A stretch of DNA of 38,253 bases from Clostridiales bacterium (GTDB taxonomy: Bacteria > Bacillota > Clostridia > Christensenellales > Aristaeellaceae), in assembly GCA_022787165.1 (NCBI GenBank), contig JALFVL010000017.1, positions 1 through 38,253 of the forward strand. Reading direction: 5' to 3'. Shown piece by piece: positions 31,805 to 38,253 of the stretch (the stretch's first letter is position 1; every line of letters begins with the position of its first letter). Made by a program: the position numbers and the translations under genes. The notes under the pieces are model-generated. The model did not search any database, was not told the origin of the DNA, and saw only the letters and a program-made list of their open reading frames with translations.

Positions 31805-33439
31805 TTATACGAGCTCCCGCAGGCGTTTGGAGAGGCGCAGGTTCTCACTGTAATCGACAGGGCATTCAATGATGGCGGGCACATCTTGCGCGAAGGCCTC
31901 CTCGAGCGTGGGCAGCAGTTCCTCTGCGGCGCAGATGCGGTAGCCCTTGCAATGCATCGCCTCGGCATAACGGACGAAGTCCGGGTTGGTGAAGTCGCAG
32001 GCGTGCGTCTCGCCGAAGTTGTCCATGCCCTTCCATTTGATGAGGCCGTAGCCGTTGTCCACGAACACGAGCACGACGAAGGGCAGATGCTCGCGCACGG
32101 CGGTTTCCAACTCCTGGCTGTTCATCAGGAAGCCGCCGTCGCCCGTGACGACGAGCACGCGCTTGTCGGGATGAACGAGCTTGGCGGCCAGGGCGCCCGG
32201 CAGAGAGAAGCCCATCGTCGCAAAGCCGTTGGAGACGAGGCAGGTTCTGGGCCTGTAGCAGTTGTAATGGCGGGCGATCCACATCTTGTGCGCGCCGACG
32301 TCGGAAAGGAGAATATCGCCCGGACGCATGGCCTTGCGCACGTCGATCAGGATGCGCTGGGGCTTCATCGGAAAGGCGCTGTCGGCGGTGTAGCTCTCGT
32401 GCTCGGCGACAAGCTTCTCCCGGATGGCGAGCGCGGCCTCCGGCTCCTGCGTGCGATGGGTGCGCAGCGTGATGCGGTGCAGCGAGTCGCTGATGTCGCC
32501 GACGACCTCGCAGGCGGTCTGGTAGTATTTGTTGATGTGCGCCGGCGTCGTGTTGATGTGCAGAATCGGCGTCCTGCGCGTCGGGTTGATGCGCTGGGGC
32601 GCGTATTCGACGATGTCATAGCCCACGCAGATCAGCAGGTCGGCGCTCTCAAGCAGCTTGTTGGCATAGTCGCGCTGGGGGATGCCGACCGTCCAGAGCG
32701 AATAACGGCTCGTATAGGGGATCATGCCCTTGGCCATCATCGTGTTGACGACGGGGATGTGCAGCGTTTCGGCCATCTCGGTCAGCGCGGCGCTGGCGTT
32801 TTCCCGCACGGCGTCGTAGCCCACGAGGATCACCGGGTTCTGCGCGCGGAAGATCATCCCGGCAGCGATTTCGATGTGCTCCAGCGACGCGGTTTCCGGG
32901 TTGGGCGCGCTGCGATGAATCGGCGCCTCGCCCTCCGGCACGCTCTGCAAAGAGACGTCCACGGGCAGATCGATATGCGTCGCGCCGGGCTTTCCCTCGC
33001 CCTCGGCGTATTTAAAGGCCAGACGGGCGATTTCGGCGGCAGAATCCGGGCGCATGACGAGCTTGGTCCGCTTGGTAACGGGCTCGAACATCTTCGTCAG
33101 ATCGAGGTACTGATGGGCGGTCAGGTGGATCTTGTCGGTTGAGACCTGGCCCGTGATGCACACCAGCGGCGCGCCGTCGGAATTGGCGTCGGCGACGCCC
33201 GTGATCAGGTTGGTCGCGCCGGGGCCGAGCGTCGCCAGGCAGACGCCCGCATGGCCGGTCAGGCGGCCATAGACGTCAGCCATGAACGCCGCGCCCTGCT
33301 CATGGCGCACAGTGATGAAGCGGATGGAGGAACGCGACAATGCGTTCATCATCGCGAGGTTTTCCTCGCCGGGGATGCCGAAGACGACGGAAACGCCCTC
33401 GTTTTCCAAGCACTTGACGAGGAGCTCTGCTGTATTCAT
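31805..33439 (-). CDS. Thiamine diphosphate-dependent acetolactate synthase, catabolic type
   Basis: A 544-residue ThDP enzyme that joins two pyruvates to acetolactate with loss of CO2. The catalytic glutamate is in FGIPGEENLAMMNAL, and substrate-binding RHEQGAAFMADVYGRLTG follows. The cofactor motif runs from VTGDGGFLMNSQELETA to VDNGYGLIKWK. A partner regulatory subunit (ilvN) is absent, and the protein lacks the FAD-linked layout of biosynthetic enzymes as far as can be seen, so the catabolic AlsS type is likely. The ATG at 33439 follows GGAGG; upstream in-frame codons fall within the leader hairpin. Other ThDP lyases cannot be wholly excluded. Confidence 0.85.
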   Translation of the reverse strand: MNTAELLVKCLENEGVSVVFGIPGEENLAMMNALSRSSIRFITVRHEQGAAFMADVYGRLTGHAGVCLATLGPGATNLITGVADANSDGAPLVCITGQVSTDKIHLTAHQYLDLTKMFEPVTKRTKLVMRPDSAAEIARLAFKYAEGEGKPGATHIDLPVDVSLQSVPEGEAPIHRSAPNPETASLEHIEIAAGMIFRAQNPVILVGYDAVRENASAALTEMAETLHIPVVNTMMAKGMIPYTSRYSLWTVGIPQRDYANKLLESADLLICVGYDIVEYAPQRINPTRRTPILHINTTPAHINKYYQTACEVVGDISDSLHRITLRTHRTQEPEAALAIREKLVAEHESYTADSAFPMKPQRILIDVRKAMRPGDILLSDVGAHKMWIARHYNCYRPRTCLVSNGFATMGFSLPGALAAKLVHPDKRVLVVTGDGGFLMNSQELETAVREHLPFVVLVFVDNGYGLIKWKGMDNFGETHACDFTNPDFVRYAEAMHCKGYRICAAEELLPTLEEAFAQDVPAIIECPVDYSENLRLSKRLRELV

Positions 33440-33471
33440 GAGATGCCTCCAAACTTCCTGGGGAATAAAAG

Positions 33472-33507
33472 AAGGGAGAGACGGACACCGTGTCCGTCTG
33501 CTCCCTT
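33472..33507 (-). promoter_or_regulatory. Leader hairpin with terminator features before the synthase gene
   Basis: On the minus strand AAGGGAG pairs with CTCCCTT and an inner ACGGACAC pairs with GTGTCCGT; CTTTTATT follows. It lies about 5 bases after the predicted transcription start and 33 bases before the ATG. It resembles an attenuator, though no aptamer fits in so short a leader. Confidence 0.6.
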
Positions 33508-33518
33508 GCAGACAATAC

Positions 33519-33547
33519 ATCTTAACATACAGAAAGCCGGAAATCAA
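33519..33547 (-). promoter_or_regulatory. Promoter of the synthase gene, TTGATT-17-TAAGAT
   Basis: On the minus strand TTGATT (33547-33542), 17-base spacer, TAAGAT (33524-33519). It lies 6 bases past the stop of ybaK on the same strand. Confidence 0.65.
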
Positions 33548-33553
33548 CCATTT

Positions 33554-34027
33554 TCAGTCGGTCAATGGGACGTATTTTGCCCCTGTGAGCGAGGCGAGCG
33601 CGTCCGGCGAAAGCTCGACCTGTGCGCCGATTTTCCCGGCGCTGACGCAGATGGCGTCAAAGAGCTGGGCAGTCTCGTCGATAAAGGTCGGCAGAGCCTT
33701 CTTCATGCCGATGGGGCTGCATCCGCCATGGATGTAGCCCGTGCTGGGCAAGAGCGCCTTTTGGGGAATCATTTCGACCGCCTTTTCGCCGCAGGCCGAT
33801 GCGGCCATGCGCAGGTTCAGCGTCTGAGCGACAGGGATGACGAAGACATAGAGCGCGCGGCTTTTTCCCTGTGTGACCAGGGTTTTGAAGACGGCCTGGG
33901 GATCCTGACCAAGCGCCCTGGCGACAGAAACACCGTCGATGCCGGTGTCGGGGGAATAGGTGTGGACACGGTAGGGCACGCCCGCCTTGTCGAGAATGCG
34001 CATGACGTTGGTCTTGACGTCGGCCAT
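33554..34027 (-). CDS. ybaK: YbaK/EbsC family Cys-tRNA(Pro) deacylase
   Basis: A 157-residue cytoplasmic hydrolase that clears cysteine wrongly attached to tRNA-Pro. The family order is complete: N-terminal NVMRILDKAGVPYRVHTYS, the lysine-bearing QAVFKTLVTQGKSRALYVFV, and the glycine-rich GYIHGGCSPIGMKKALPTFI followed by the conserved AICVSAGKIGAQVELSPD. AAAGGAG precedes the ATG. It has its own promoter (34059-34086). Length is standard. Confidence 0.93.
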   Translation of the reverse strand: MADVKTNVMRILDKAGVPYRVHTYSPDTGIDGVSVARALGQDPQAVFKTLVTQGKSRALYVFVIPVAQTLNLRMAASACGEKAVEMIPQKALLPSTGYIHGGCSPIGMKKALPTFIDETAQLFDAICVSAGKIGAQVELSPDALASLTGAKYVPLTD

Positions 34028-34058
34028 GAGGAAGGCTCCTTTCGCGAATGCTCTGCTT

Positions 34059-34086
34059 ATTGTAGCACGAATCGGGGAAAATGCAA
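34059..34086 (-). promoter_or_regulatory. Promoter of ybaK, TTGCAT-16-TACAAT
   Basis: On the minus strand TTGCAT (34086-34081), 16-base spacer, TACAAT (34064-34059). Confidence 0.65.
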
Positions 34087-34106
34087 GCGGCTCGTGATTT
34101 CTGCGA

Positions 34107-34135
34107 TTGAAGATCGGGCGCGCTCATGGTATACT
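34107..34135 (+). promoter_or_regulatory. Promoter of the sugar kinase gene, TTGAAG-17-TATACT
   Basis: TTGAAG at 34107-34112, 17-base spacer, TATACT at 34130-34135. Confidence 0.72.
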
Positions 34136-34195
34136 GTAGCCAAACAGATTAGACTGCTGCTGCACCGACAAGATGCAAAAATAGGGGGACTGACG

Positions 34196-35284
34196 ATGAT
34201 TCATTCCAATCCGCTGCTCAAGGACAACAAGAGCGACAAGAAGTTCATCACCATGGGCGAGATCATGCTGCGGCTGACCCCGCCGAACTATGAGAAGATC
34301 CGCATGGCCTCGAGCTTTGAGGCCAGCTATGGCGGCAGCGAGGCGAACATCGCTTTGGCGCTTGCGAATCTGGGTGTAGACAGCACGTTTTTCTCCGTTG
34401 TGCCCAACAACAGCTTGGGAAAGAGCGCCGTGCGCATGCTGCGCTCCAACGACGTCCACTGCACGCCGATGATCCTCTCCACGCCTGAGGAGACGCCTTC
34501 TCATCGTCTGGGCACATACTATCTGGAGACCGGTTACGGCATCCGTCCCAGCAAGGTCATCTACGACCGCAAGCACAGCGCGCTAACCGAGTATGACTTC
34601 AGCGGCTACGACCTTGACTCCCTGCTGGAGGGCTTTGACTGGCTGCATCTGAGCGGCATCACCCCGGCGCTGGGCGAGAACTGCCGGGAGCTGATCATGA
34701 ACATGCTGCGCGTCGCCAAGGAGAAGGGCCTGACCGTCAGCTTCGACGGCAACTTCCGCAGCAAGCTCTGGACCTGGGAGCAGGCGCGCGACTTCTGCAC
34801 GCAGTGCCTGCCCTATGTCGACATCCTGCTGGGTATCGAGCCGTATCACCTGTGGAAGGACGAAAGCGACCACAGCAAGGGCGACTGGAAGGACGGCGTG
34901 CCGATGCAGCCCTCCTATGAGCAGCAGGACGAGGTTTTCCGGCAGTTTGTCGAGCGCTATCCGAACCTCAAATGCATCGCGCGTCATGTGCGCTATGCGC
35001 ATTCCGGCAGTGAAAACAGCCTCAAGGCGTTTATGTGGTATGAGGGACACACGTTCGAGAGCCGGCTGTATACCTTCACGATCCTCGACCGCGTCGGCGG
35101 CGGCGATGCCTTCGCCAGCGGATTGATCTACGCGATGCTTCACGACTACCGCCCGATGGACATGATCAACTTCGCGGTCGCCTCCAGCGTCATCAAGCAC
35201 ACGATCCACGGCGACGCGAACATCACCGACGATGTCAGCAGCATCAAAAACCTGATGAACATGAACTACGATATCAAGCGCTAA
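34196..35284 (+). CDS. PfkB-family sugar kinase, ketodeoxygluconate kinase-like
   Basis: A 362-residue cytoplasmic ATP-dependent kinase. It starts KFITMGEIMLRLTPPNYEKI, the N-terminal signature of 2-keto-3-deoxygluconate kinases, followed by YGGSEANIALALANLGVDS. The anion hole and catalytic base are in DRVGGGDAFASGLIYAML, where the family's Asp-Thr-x-Gly-Ala-Gly-Asp reads Asp-Arg-Val-Gly-Gly-Gly-Asp as in KdgK-like proteins. The ATG at 34196 follows AGGGGGA. Phosphorylation of a sugar acid from pectin or uronate breakdown is the likely role, though no aldolase or dehydratase gene is next to it. Confidence 0.85.
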   Translation: MIHSNPLLKDNKSDKKFITMGEIMLRLTPPNYEKIRMASSFEASYGGSEANIALALANLGVDSTFFSVVPNNSLGKSAVRMLRSNDVHCTPMILSTPEETPSHRLGTYYLETGYGIRPSKVIYDRKHSALTEYDFSGYDLDSLLEGFDWLHLSGITPALGENCRELIMNMLRVAKEKGLTVSFDGNFRSKLWTWEQARDFCTQCLPYVDILLGIEPYHLWKDESDHSKGDWKDGVPMQPSYEQQDEVFRQFVERYPNLKCIARHVRYAHSGSENSLKAFMWYEGHTFESRLYTFTILDRVGGGDAFASGLIYAMLHDYRPMDMINFAVASSVIKHTIHGDANITDDVSSIKNLMNMNYDIKR

Positions 35285-35349
35285 GCAAAAGGCGGCTTTT
35301 CTGCAGGGGAGGCTGCGTCCGTGACGCCATCATCCCGAAGGGCGCGGAC

Positions 35350-35367
35350 AGAGGGAGCGCCCTCTTT
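35350..35367 (+). terminator. Terminator after the sugar kinase
   Basis: AGAGGG (35350-35355), AGCG, CCCTCT (35360-35365), then TTT. A second, perfect 11-base hairpin with no U-tract follows at 35386-35412 (AGGCGTTGGAG/CTCCAACGCCT). Confidence 0.7.
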
Positions 35368-35470
35368 AACAAGGCGAAACAATCAAGGCGTTGGAGCATG
35401 ACTCCAACGCCTGAACTATGCCTTTGCGAAGACTTGAAGGGATGCGCCTGACGGACGGAAACGGCAGAAA

Positions 35471-36313
35471 TCAGTACGCAATGACAATGCCGCCGTCATA
35501 GGCATACATGGAGGAGAGCGCGGAGGTCGGCGTCATCACGATTTCGCCGATTGCCGGGCATTTCTCACGGATCATCTGCTGTACCTGCTGCGCGCGCTCC
35601 AGACAGTTGCAGTAGGAGAGGACGAGGCGCTGCGAGCCGGCGGAAAGGCCCTCAGTGTGCTTGCGGCAGGTGTCGACCATCTGCGCGAGCGCGGCCTTGA
35701 TCCCGCGCGCCTTGCCGACCTGCTTGATCGCGCCGTGGCCGTCATCGCTCATCACCAGGCGGATGGAGAGCACGCCAGCAATCAACGCGACGGCCTTGCT
35801 CACGCGCCCGTTCTTGACGAGGTTATCCAGCGAATCGAGCACGAACAGCGTATGCAGCGAGCGGATCTTTGCCTCGACAGCGGAGACAATCTCCTCAAAG
35901 GAATGGCCCGCGTCGATGAGGTCGCGCAGCATCAGCGCCAGATAGGTCTCGCCCGCGCTGGCGCTCTCGCTGTCAAAGATGTGAATCCTTTTTTCGGGCT
36001 CGGCCTCCAGGGCAAGCTCGCGGCCCAGCGAAGCGGCGTTGTGCGAGCCGGAGAGCTTGCTGGAGAGCGTCACGACGAAGCAGTCGCCTGCGCTGCGGCG
36101 CATGTCCTCCGAGTAGAGATTGGGGGAGGGGCAGGCGGAGCGCGCGGGGGCTTCGGAGGAGGCCATCGCCTTGAGGTAGGCGGGAATATCGACCGTGCCG
36201 TCGTCGACATAGTGGACGCCGTCTATGGTGATCGTCAGCGGCGCGACGGAGGCGCCGGTTTTTTTGAGAAGCTCAGGAGACAGATCGCAGCAGCTGTCCA
36301 CGAGGATATTCAT
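35471..36313 (-). CDS. DegV family fatty acid-binding protein
   Basis: A 280-residue cytoplasmic protein that binds a fatty acid, as in FakB proteins which present fatty acids to the FakA kinase. Typical parts are the N-terminal ILVDSCCDLSPELLKKTG, the SACPSPNLYSEDM segment, the VTLSSKLSGSHNAA loop that holds the carboxylate, and a C-terminal SMYAYDGGIVIAY. GGGAGG before the ATG at 36313 sets the start. No fakA gene lies in the window, so a phosphorylation role is inferred from the family. Confidence 0.92.
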   Translation of the reverse strand: MNILVDSCCDLSPELLKKTGASVAPLTITIDGVHYVDDGTVDIPAYLKAMASSEAPARSACPSPNLYSEDMRRSAGDCFVVTLSSKLSGSHNAASLGRELALEAEPEKRIHIFDSESASAGETYLALMLRDLIDAGHSFEEIVSAVEAKIRSLHTLFVLDSLDNLVKNGRVSKAVALIAGVLSIRLVMSDDGHGAIKQVGKARGIKAALAQMVDTCRKHTEGLSAGSQRLVLSYCNCLERAQQVQQMIREKCPAIGEIVMTPTSALSSMYAYDGGIVIAY

Positions 36314-36368
36314 GAAAAGACCTCCCAATTGGCCGGGCGGACGGCCCGGATTCATTCTTATTTCTTAC

Positions 36369-36397
36369 ATTATAATGGCTCCGCATGGCAAAGTCAA
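36369..36397 (-). promoter_or_regulatory. Promoter of the degV gene, TTGACT-17-TATAAT
   Basis: On the minus strand TTGACT (36397-36392), 17-base spacer, TATAAT (36374-36369). Confidence 0.87.
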
Positions 36398-36478
36398 CCC
36401 AAAAACGGCGGGATCTGGTTTTCAATACTAGATTCGGCCGCAAAGCGCAGGAATGCGTCGGAAGATGGGCGAAACGGC

Positions 36479-36506
36479 TTGACAACGCAGGCGAAACGCG
36501 GATAAT
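36479..36506 (+). promoter_or_regulatory. Promoter of the second Gfo/Idh/MocA gene
   Basis: TTGACA at 36479-36484, 16-base spacer, GATAAT at 36501-36506. Confidence 0.72.
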
Positions 36507-36559
36507 GGAAGGGGAAACGGGGCGGAGGCCCCGTGCGGAACACAGAAGGAGAGAGTGAC

Positions 36560-37864
36560 ATGGAAACGTATGATTACCCGATTCGCGTCGCCATCTGCGG
36601 CATGGGCGGGCGCGGCAAGGACGCTTATGCGCCGATTGCCGAATATGAGCCGGACAGGATGCGCATCGTCGCCATCGCGGAGCCGGATACGGCCAAGCGG
36701 GAGGAGTGTCGCGAGCGCTACGGCATCGCGCCTGAAAACTGCTTTGAGACCGGCGAGGCGATGTTTGCCCGCGAGCGCCTTGCGGACGTCGCCTTCATCT
36801 GCACCCAGGATCAGCAGCATGTGATTCACGCAGTGGCGGCGCTGCAAAGGGGCTATCATCTGCTGCTGGAAAAGCCAATCGCGACGAGCCTTGAGGACGT
36901 GCGGCGCATTGAGGAGGCGGCGAAGGCGGCGAACCGCCGCGTGGTCGTTTGCCATGTGCTGCGCTATGCGCCGTTCTTTGAGGAGATCAAGGCGGCCATT
37001 GAGCGCGGAGACGTGGGCGACGTCGTCTGCATTCAGGCGCTGGAGAATGTCGGCTACTGGCATCAGGCGCACAGCTTTGTGCGCGGCAACTGGCGCAACG
37101 AGGGAGAGAGCACGTTCATGCTGCTGGCCAAGTGCTGCCACGACATCGACTACCTTGTCTGGCTCTGCGGCGGCGGAAGGTGCGCGCGCGTCTCCTCGTT
37201 CGGCAGCCTGCGCCATTTCAGGCCCGAGTGCGCGCCGGAGGGCGCGGCGAAGCGCTGCACGGCCGGCTGCAAAGCGAAGGAAAACTGCCCCTATGACGCG
37301 GAGAAAATTTATCTGACGAACAGGGAGACCGGCGTGCTTAACGGACATACCGATTGGCCCTGCAACATCCTTGCGCTGCATCCGACGCAGGAGACGATCC
37401 GCGAGGCGATTGAAAAGGGCCCCTATGGCCGCTGCGTTTACGCCTGCGACAACGACGTGGTCGATAACCAGATCGTCAACATGGAGTTTGAAAACGGCGC
37501 GCATTGCCAGCTGATGATGACGGCGTTCACCGCGCACGGCGGGCGCACGATCCGCGTGCTGGGCACCATGGGCGCCATCGAGGCGGAGATGGACAAAAAC
37601 CTCATCGAGATTCAGCCCTTCGGCGGGGAGAAGCGGGTGATCGACGTCAGCCTGCTGGGGCGCGATCTGGCCGGACATGGCGGCGGCGACACGCGAATGG
37701 TCGACGAATATCTGACCCTTTTGCACGAGGGCAGCGAGCCGTCCGGCCGCATGACGACGCTCTCCGCTTCGGCAGAGAGCCACTATATCGCCTTTGCGGC
37801 GGAGCGCTCCCGCCGAAGCGGCGGCGCGGCCGTGGAGGTCGCAAGCCTGCGCGGCGAGGCGTGA
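36560..37864 (+). CDS. Gfo/Idh/MocA oxidoreductase with four-cysteine cluster
   Basis: A 434-residue NAD(P)-dependent dehydrogenase. The Rossmann domain starts RVAICGMGGRGKDAYAPIAE, and the catalytic motif LLLEKPIATSLEDV is intact (Glu-Lys-Pro near residue 104). The substrate domain from residue 140 holds an insert with Cys224, Cys233, Cys237 and Cys243 (spacing 8, 3 and 5), typical of one Gfo/Idh/MocA subgroup and probably a structural metal site. Residues FMLLAKCCHDIDYLVWLCG carry the conserved histidine-aspartate pair that contacts substrate. AAGGAGA at 36546-36552 sets the ATG at 36560. The substrate, probably a sugar or sugar acid, is not defined. This protein is unlike the shorter paralog at 2800-3861. 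Confidence 0.9.
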   Translation: METYDYPIRVAICGMGGRGKDAYAPIAEYEPDRMRIVAIAEPDTAKREECRERYGIAPENCFETGEAMFARERLADVAFICTQDQQHVIHAVAALQRGYHLLLEKPIATSLEDVRRIEEAAKAANRRVVVCHVLRYAPFFEEIKAAIERGDVGDVVCIQALENVGYWHQAHSFVRGNWRNEGESTFMLLAKCCHDIDYLVWLCGGGRCARVSSFGSLRHFRPECAPEGAAKRCTAGCKAKENCPYDAEKIYLTNRETGVLNGHTDWPCNILALHPTQETIREAIEKGPYGRCVYACDNDVVDNQIVNMEFENGAHCQLMMTAFTAHGGRTIRVLGTMGAIEAEMDKNLIEIQPFGGEKRVIDVSLLGRDLAGHGGGDTRMVDEYLTLLHEGSEPSGRMTTLSASAESHYIAFAAERSRRSGGAAVEVASLRGEA

Positions 37865-37942
37865 GCGCGCGCCCGGATGGGAAAGAGCATGAAGGCAAGC
37901 CGGGACAATTGTGAAAAGTTTCCGAATTTTACCTTAGAGATA

Positions 37943-37971
37943 TTGATTTTATTGCGGCTCTAGTGTATCAT
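37943..37971 (+). promoter_or_regulatory. Promoter of pckA, TTGATT-17-TATCAT
   Basis: TTGATT at 37943-37948, 17-base spacer, TATCAT at 37966-37971. The leader of about 90 bases contains a hairpin at 38004-38023 (GCAGGCC/GGCCTGC). Confidence 0.72.
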
Positions 37972-38068
37972 GTGTACCATAAGGACAATAGGTTCTTACT
38001 TATGCAGGCCATAAGCGGCCTGCGACCATATGACGCATTCGAATCAGACAAGAAAGAGGTTGTTGCAC

Positions 38069-38253
38069 ATGGCAGAGATCAATCTGAGCAAGTACGGCAT
38101 CACCGGTACCACCGAGATCGTACACAATCCTTCTTACGAAATGCTGTTTGAGGAAGAGACCAAGCCGGAGCTGGAGGGCTTTGACAAGGGTCAGGTGACC
38201 GAGCTGGACACCGTCAACGTCATGACCGGCATCTACACCGGCCGCTCCCCCAA
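38069..38253 (+). CDS. pckA: Phosphoenolpyruvate carboxykinase (ATP), 3' end cut by window
   Basis: The first 61 residues of a roughly 530-residue enzyme that interconverts oxaloacetate and phosphoenolpyruvate with ATP, in anaerobes often in the carbon-fixing direction. The N-terminus [20 protein letters not shown] followed by [15 protein letters not shown] and [12 protein letters not shown] is diagnostic, the last stretch being the start of the substrate site (Arg in TGRSP). AAAGAGG precedes the ATG. The rest lies beyond the window. Other features of the carboxykinase, such as the kinase P-loop, cannot be seen. Confidence 0.96.
   Translation, partial: MAEINLSKYGITGTTEIVHNPSYEMLFEEETKPELEGFDKGQVTELDTVNVMTGIYTGRSP

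Noticed and set aside
29803-31968. 721-codon open frame opposite the flavoprotein
   Set aside because: Same shadow pattern; it also runs through the perfect terminator at 31755-31789 and the MerR-type promoter.
35386-35412. Perfect 11-base hairpin as terminator of the degV gene or kinase
   Set aside because: No U-tract on either side; kept only as a note to the kinase terminator. It could still end the convergent degV transcript weakly.

Overview
The window is 38,253 bases of gene-dense, GC-rich DNA with AT-rich promoters. Nearly every promoter I could read is a sigma-A type TTGACA / 17 bp / TATAAT site, ribosome binding sites are strong AAGGAGG types, and several genes start with TTG. SAM-I and FMN riboswitches, spore-coat-like proteins, YitT, DegV, DUF421 and DUF368 proteins and an ATP-type PEP carboxykinase point to a spore-forming Firmicute of the class Clostridia, probably a high-GC anaerobe of the gut type. 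No phage, insertion sequence, CRISPR array or conjugation gene is visible, so this reads as ordinary chromosome. The taxonomic call below class is not supported.

Layout. 1-5.9 kb (+): the end of a nitroreductase, an XRE regulator with a small membrane protein, an alpha/beta hydrolase, a Gfo/Idh/MocA dehydrogenase, a second nitroreductase and a DUF421-DUF4363 pair. 5.9-6.6 kb (-): an HD-domain hydrolase with a structured leader and a perfect consensus promoter. 6.77-6.92 kb (+): a likely small RNA gene, with perfect promoter and UUCG-loop terminator, not assigned to any family I know. 7.3-14.9 kb (+): a Na/phosphate cotransporter, a four-gene ABC-2 exporter operon with GldG-like and DUF4340 parts, and a SEC-C-tagged methionine aminopeptidase. 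15.2-17.6 kb (+): a polar amino acid ABC importer. 17.7-19.9 kb (-): a flavin-binding split-barrel protein, the riboflavin transporter RibU under an FMN riboswitch, and a TtcA-like tRNA thiolase. 20.1-22.4 kb (+): a DUF368 lipid-phosphate transporter and metK behind a SAM-I riboswitch. 22.5-24.5 kb (-): two small spore-coat-like proteins, YitT, tRNA-Pro(CGG) and tRNA-Thr(CGT).

24.7-38.3 kb: a CcdA-thioredoxin fusion (+), a LysR regulator (-) divergent from an Xaa-Pro aminopeptidase (+), and a MerR regulator (-) divergent from an exported FMN/FAD reductase (+) across a textbook MerR-type promoter. Then come an acetolactate synthase and YbaK (-), a ketodeoxygluconate-type sugar kinase (+), DegV (-), a cysteine-cluster Gfo/Idh/MocA oxidoreductase (+) and the start of pckA (+).

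The strongest leads are the MerR-controlled exported flavoprotein, which seems to lack all three substrate-handling residues of fumarate reductases, the unassigned small RNA at 6.8 kb, and the structured leader of the HD gene. There is also a repeated habit of burying the ribosome binding site inside an inverted repeat (DUF421 and the 57-residue coat-like gene). All functions are read from sequence by eye; no database search was run.
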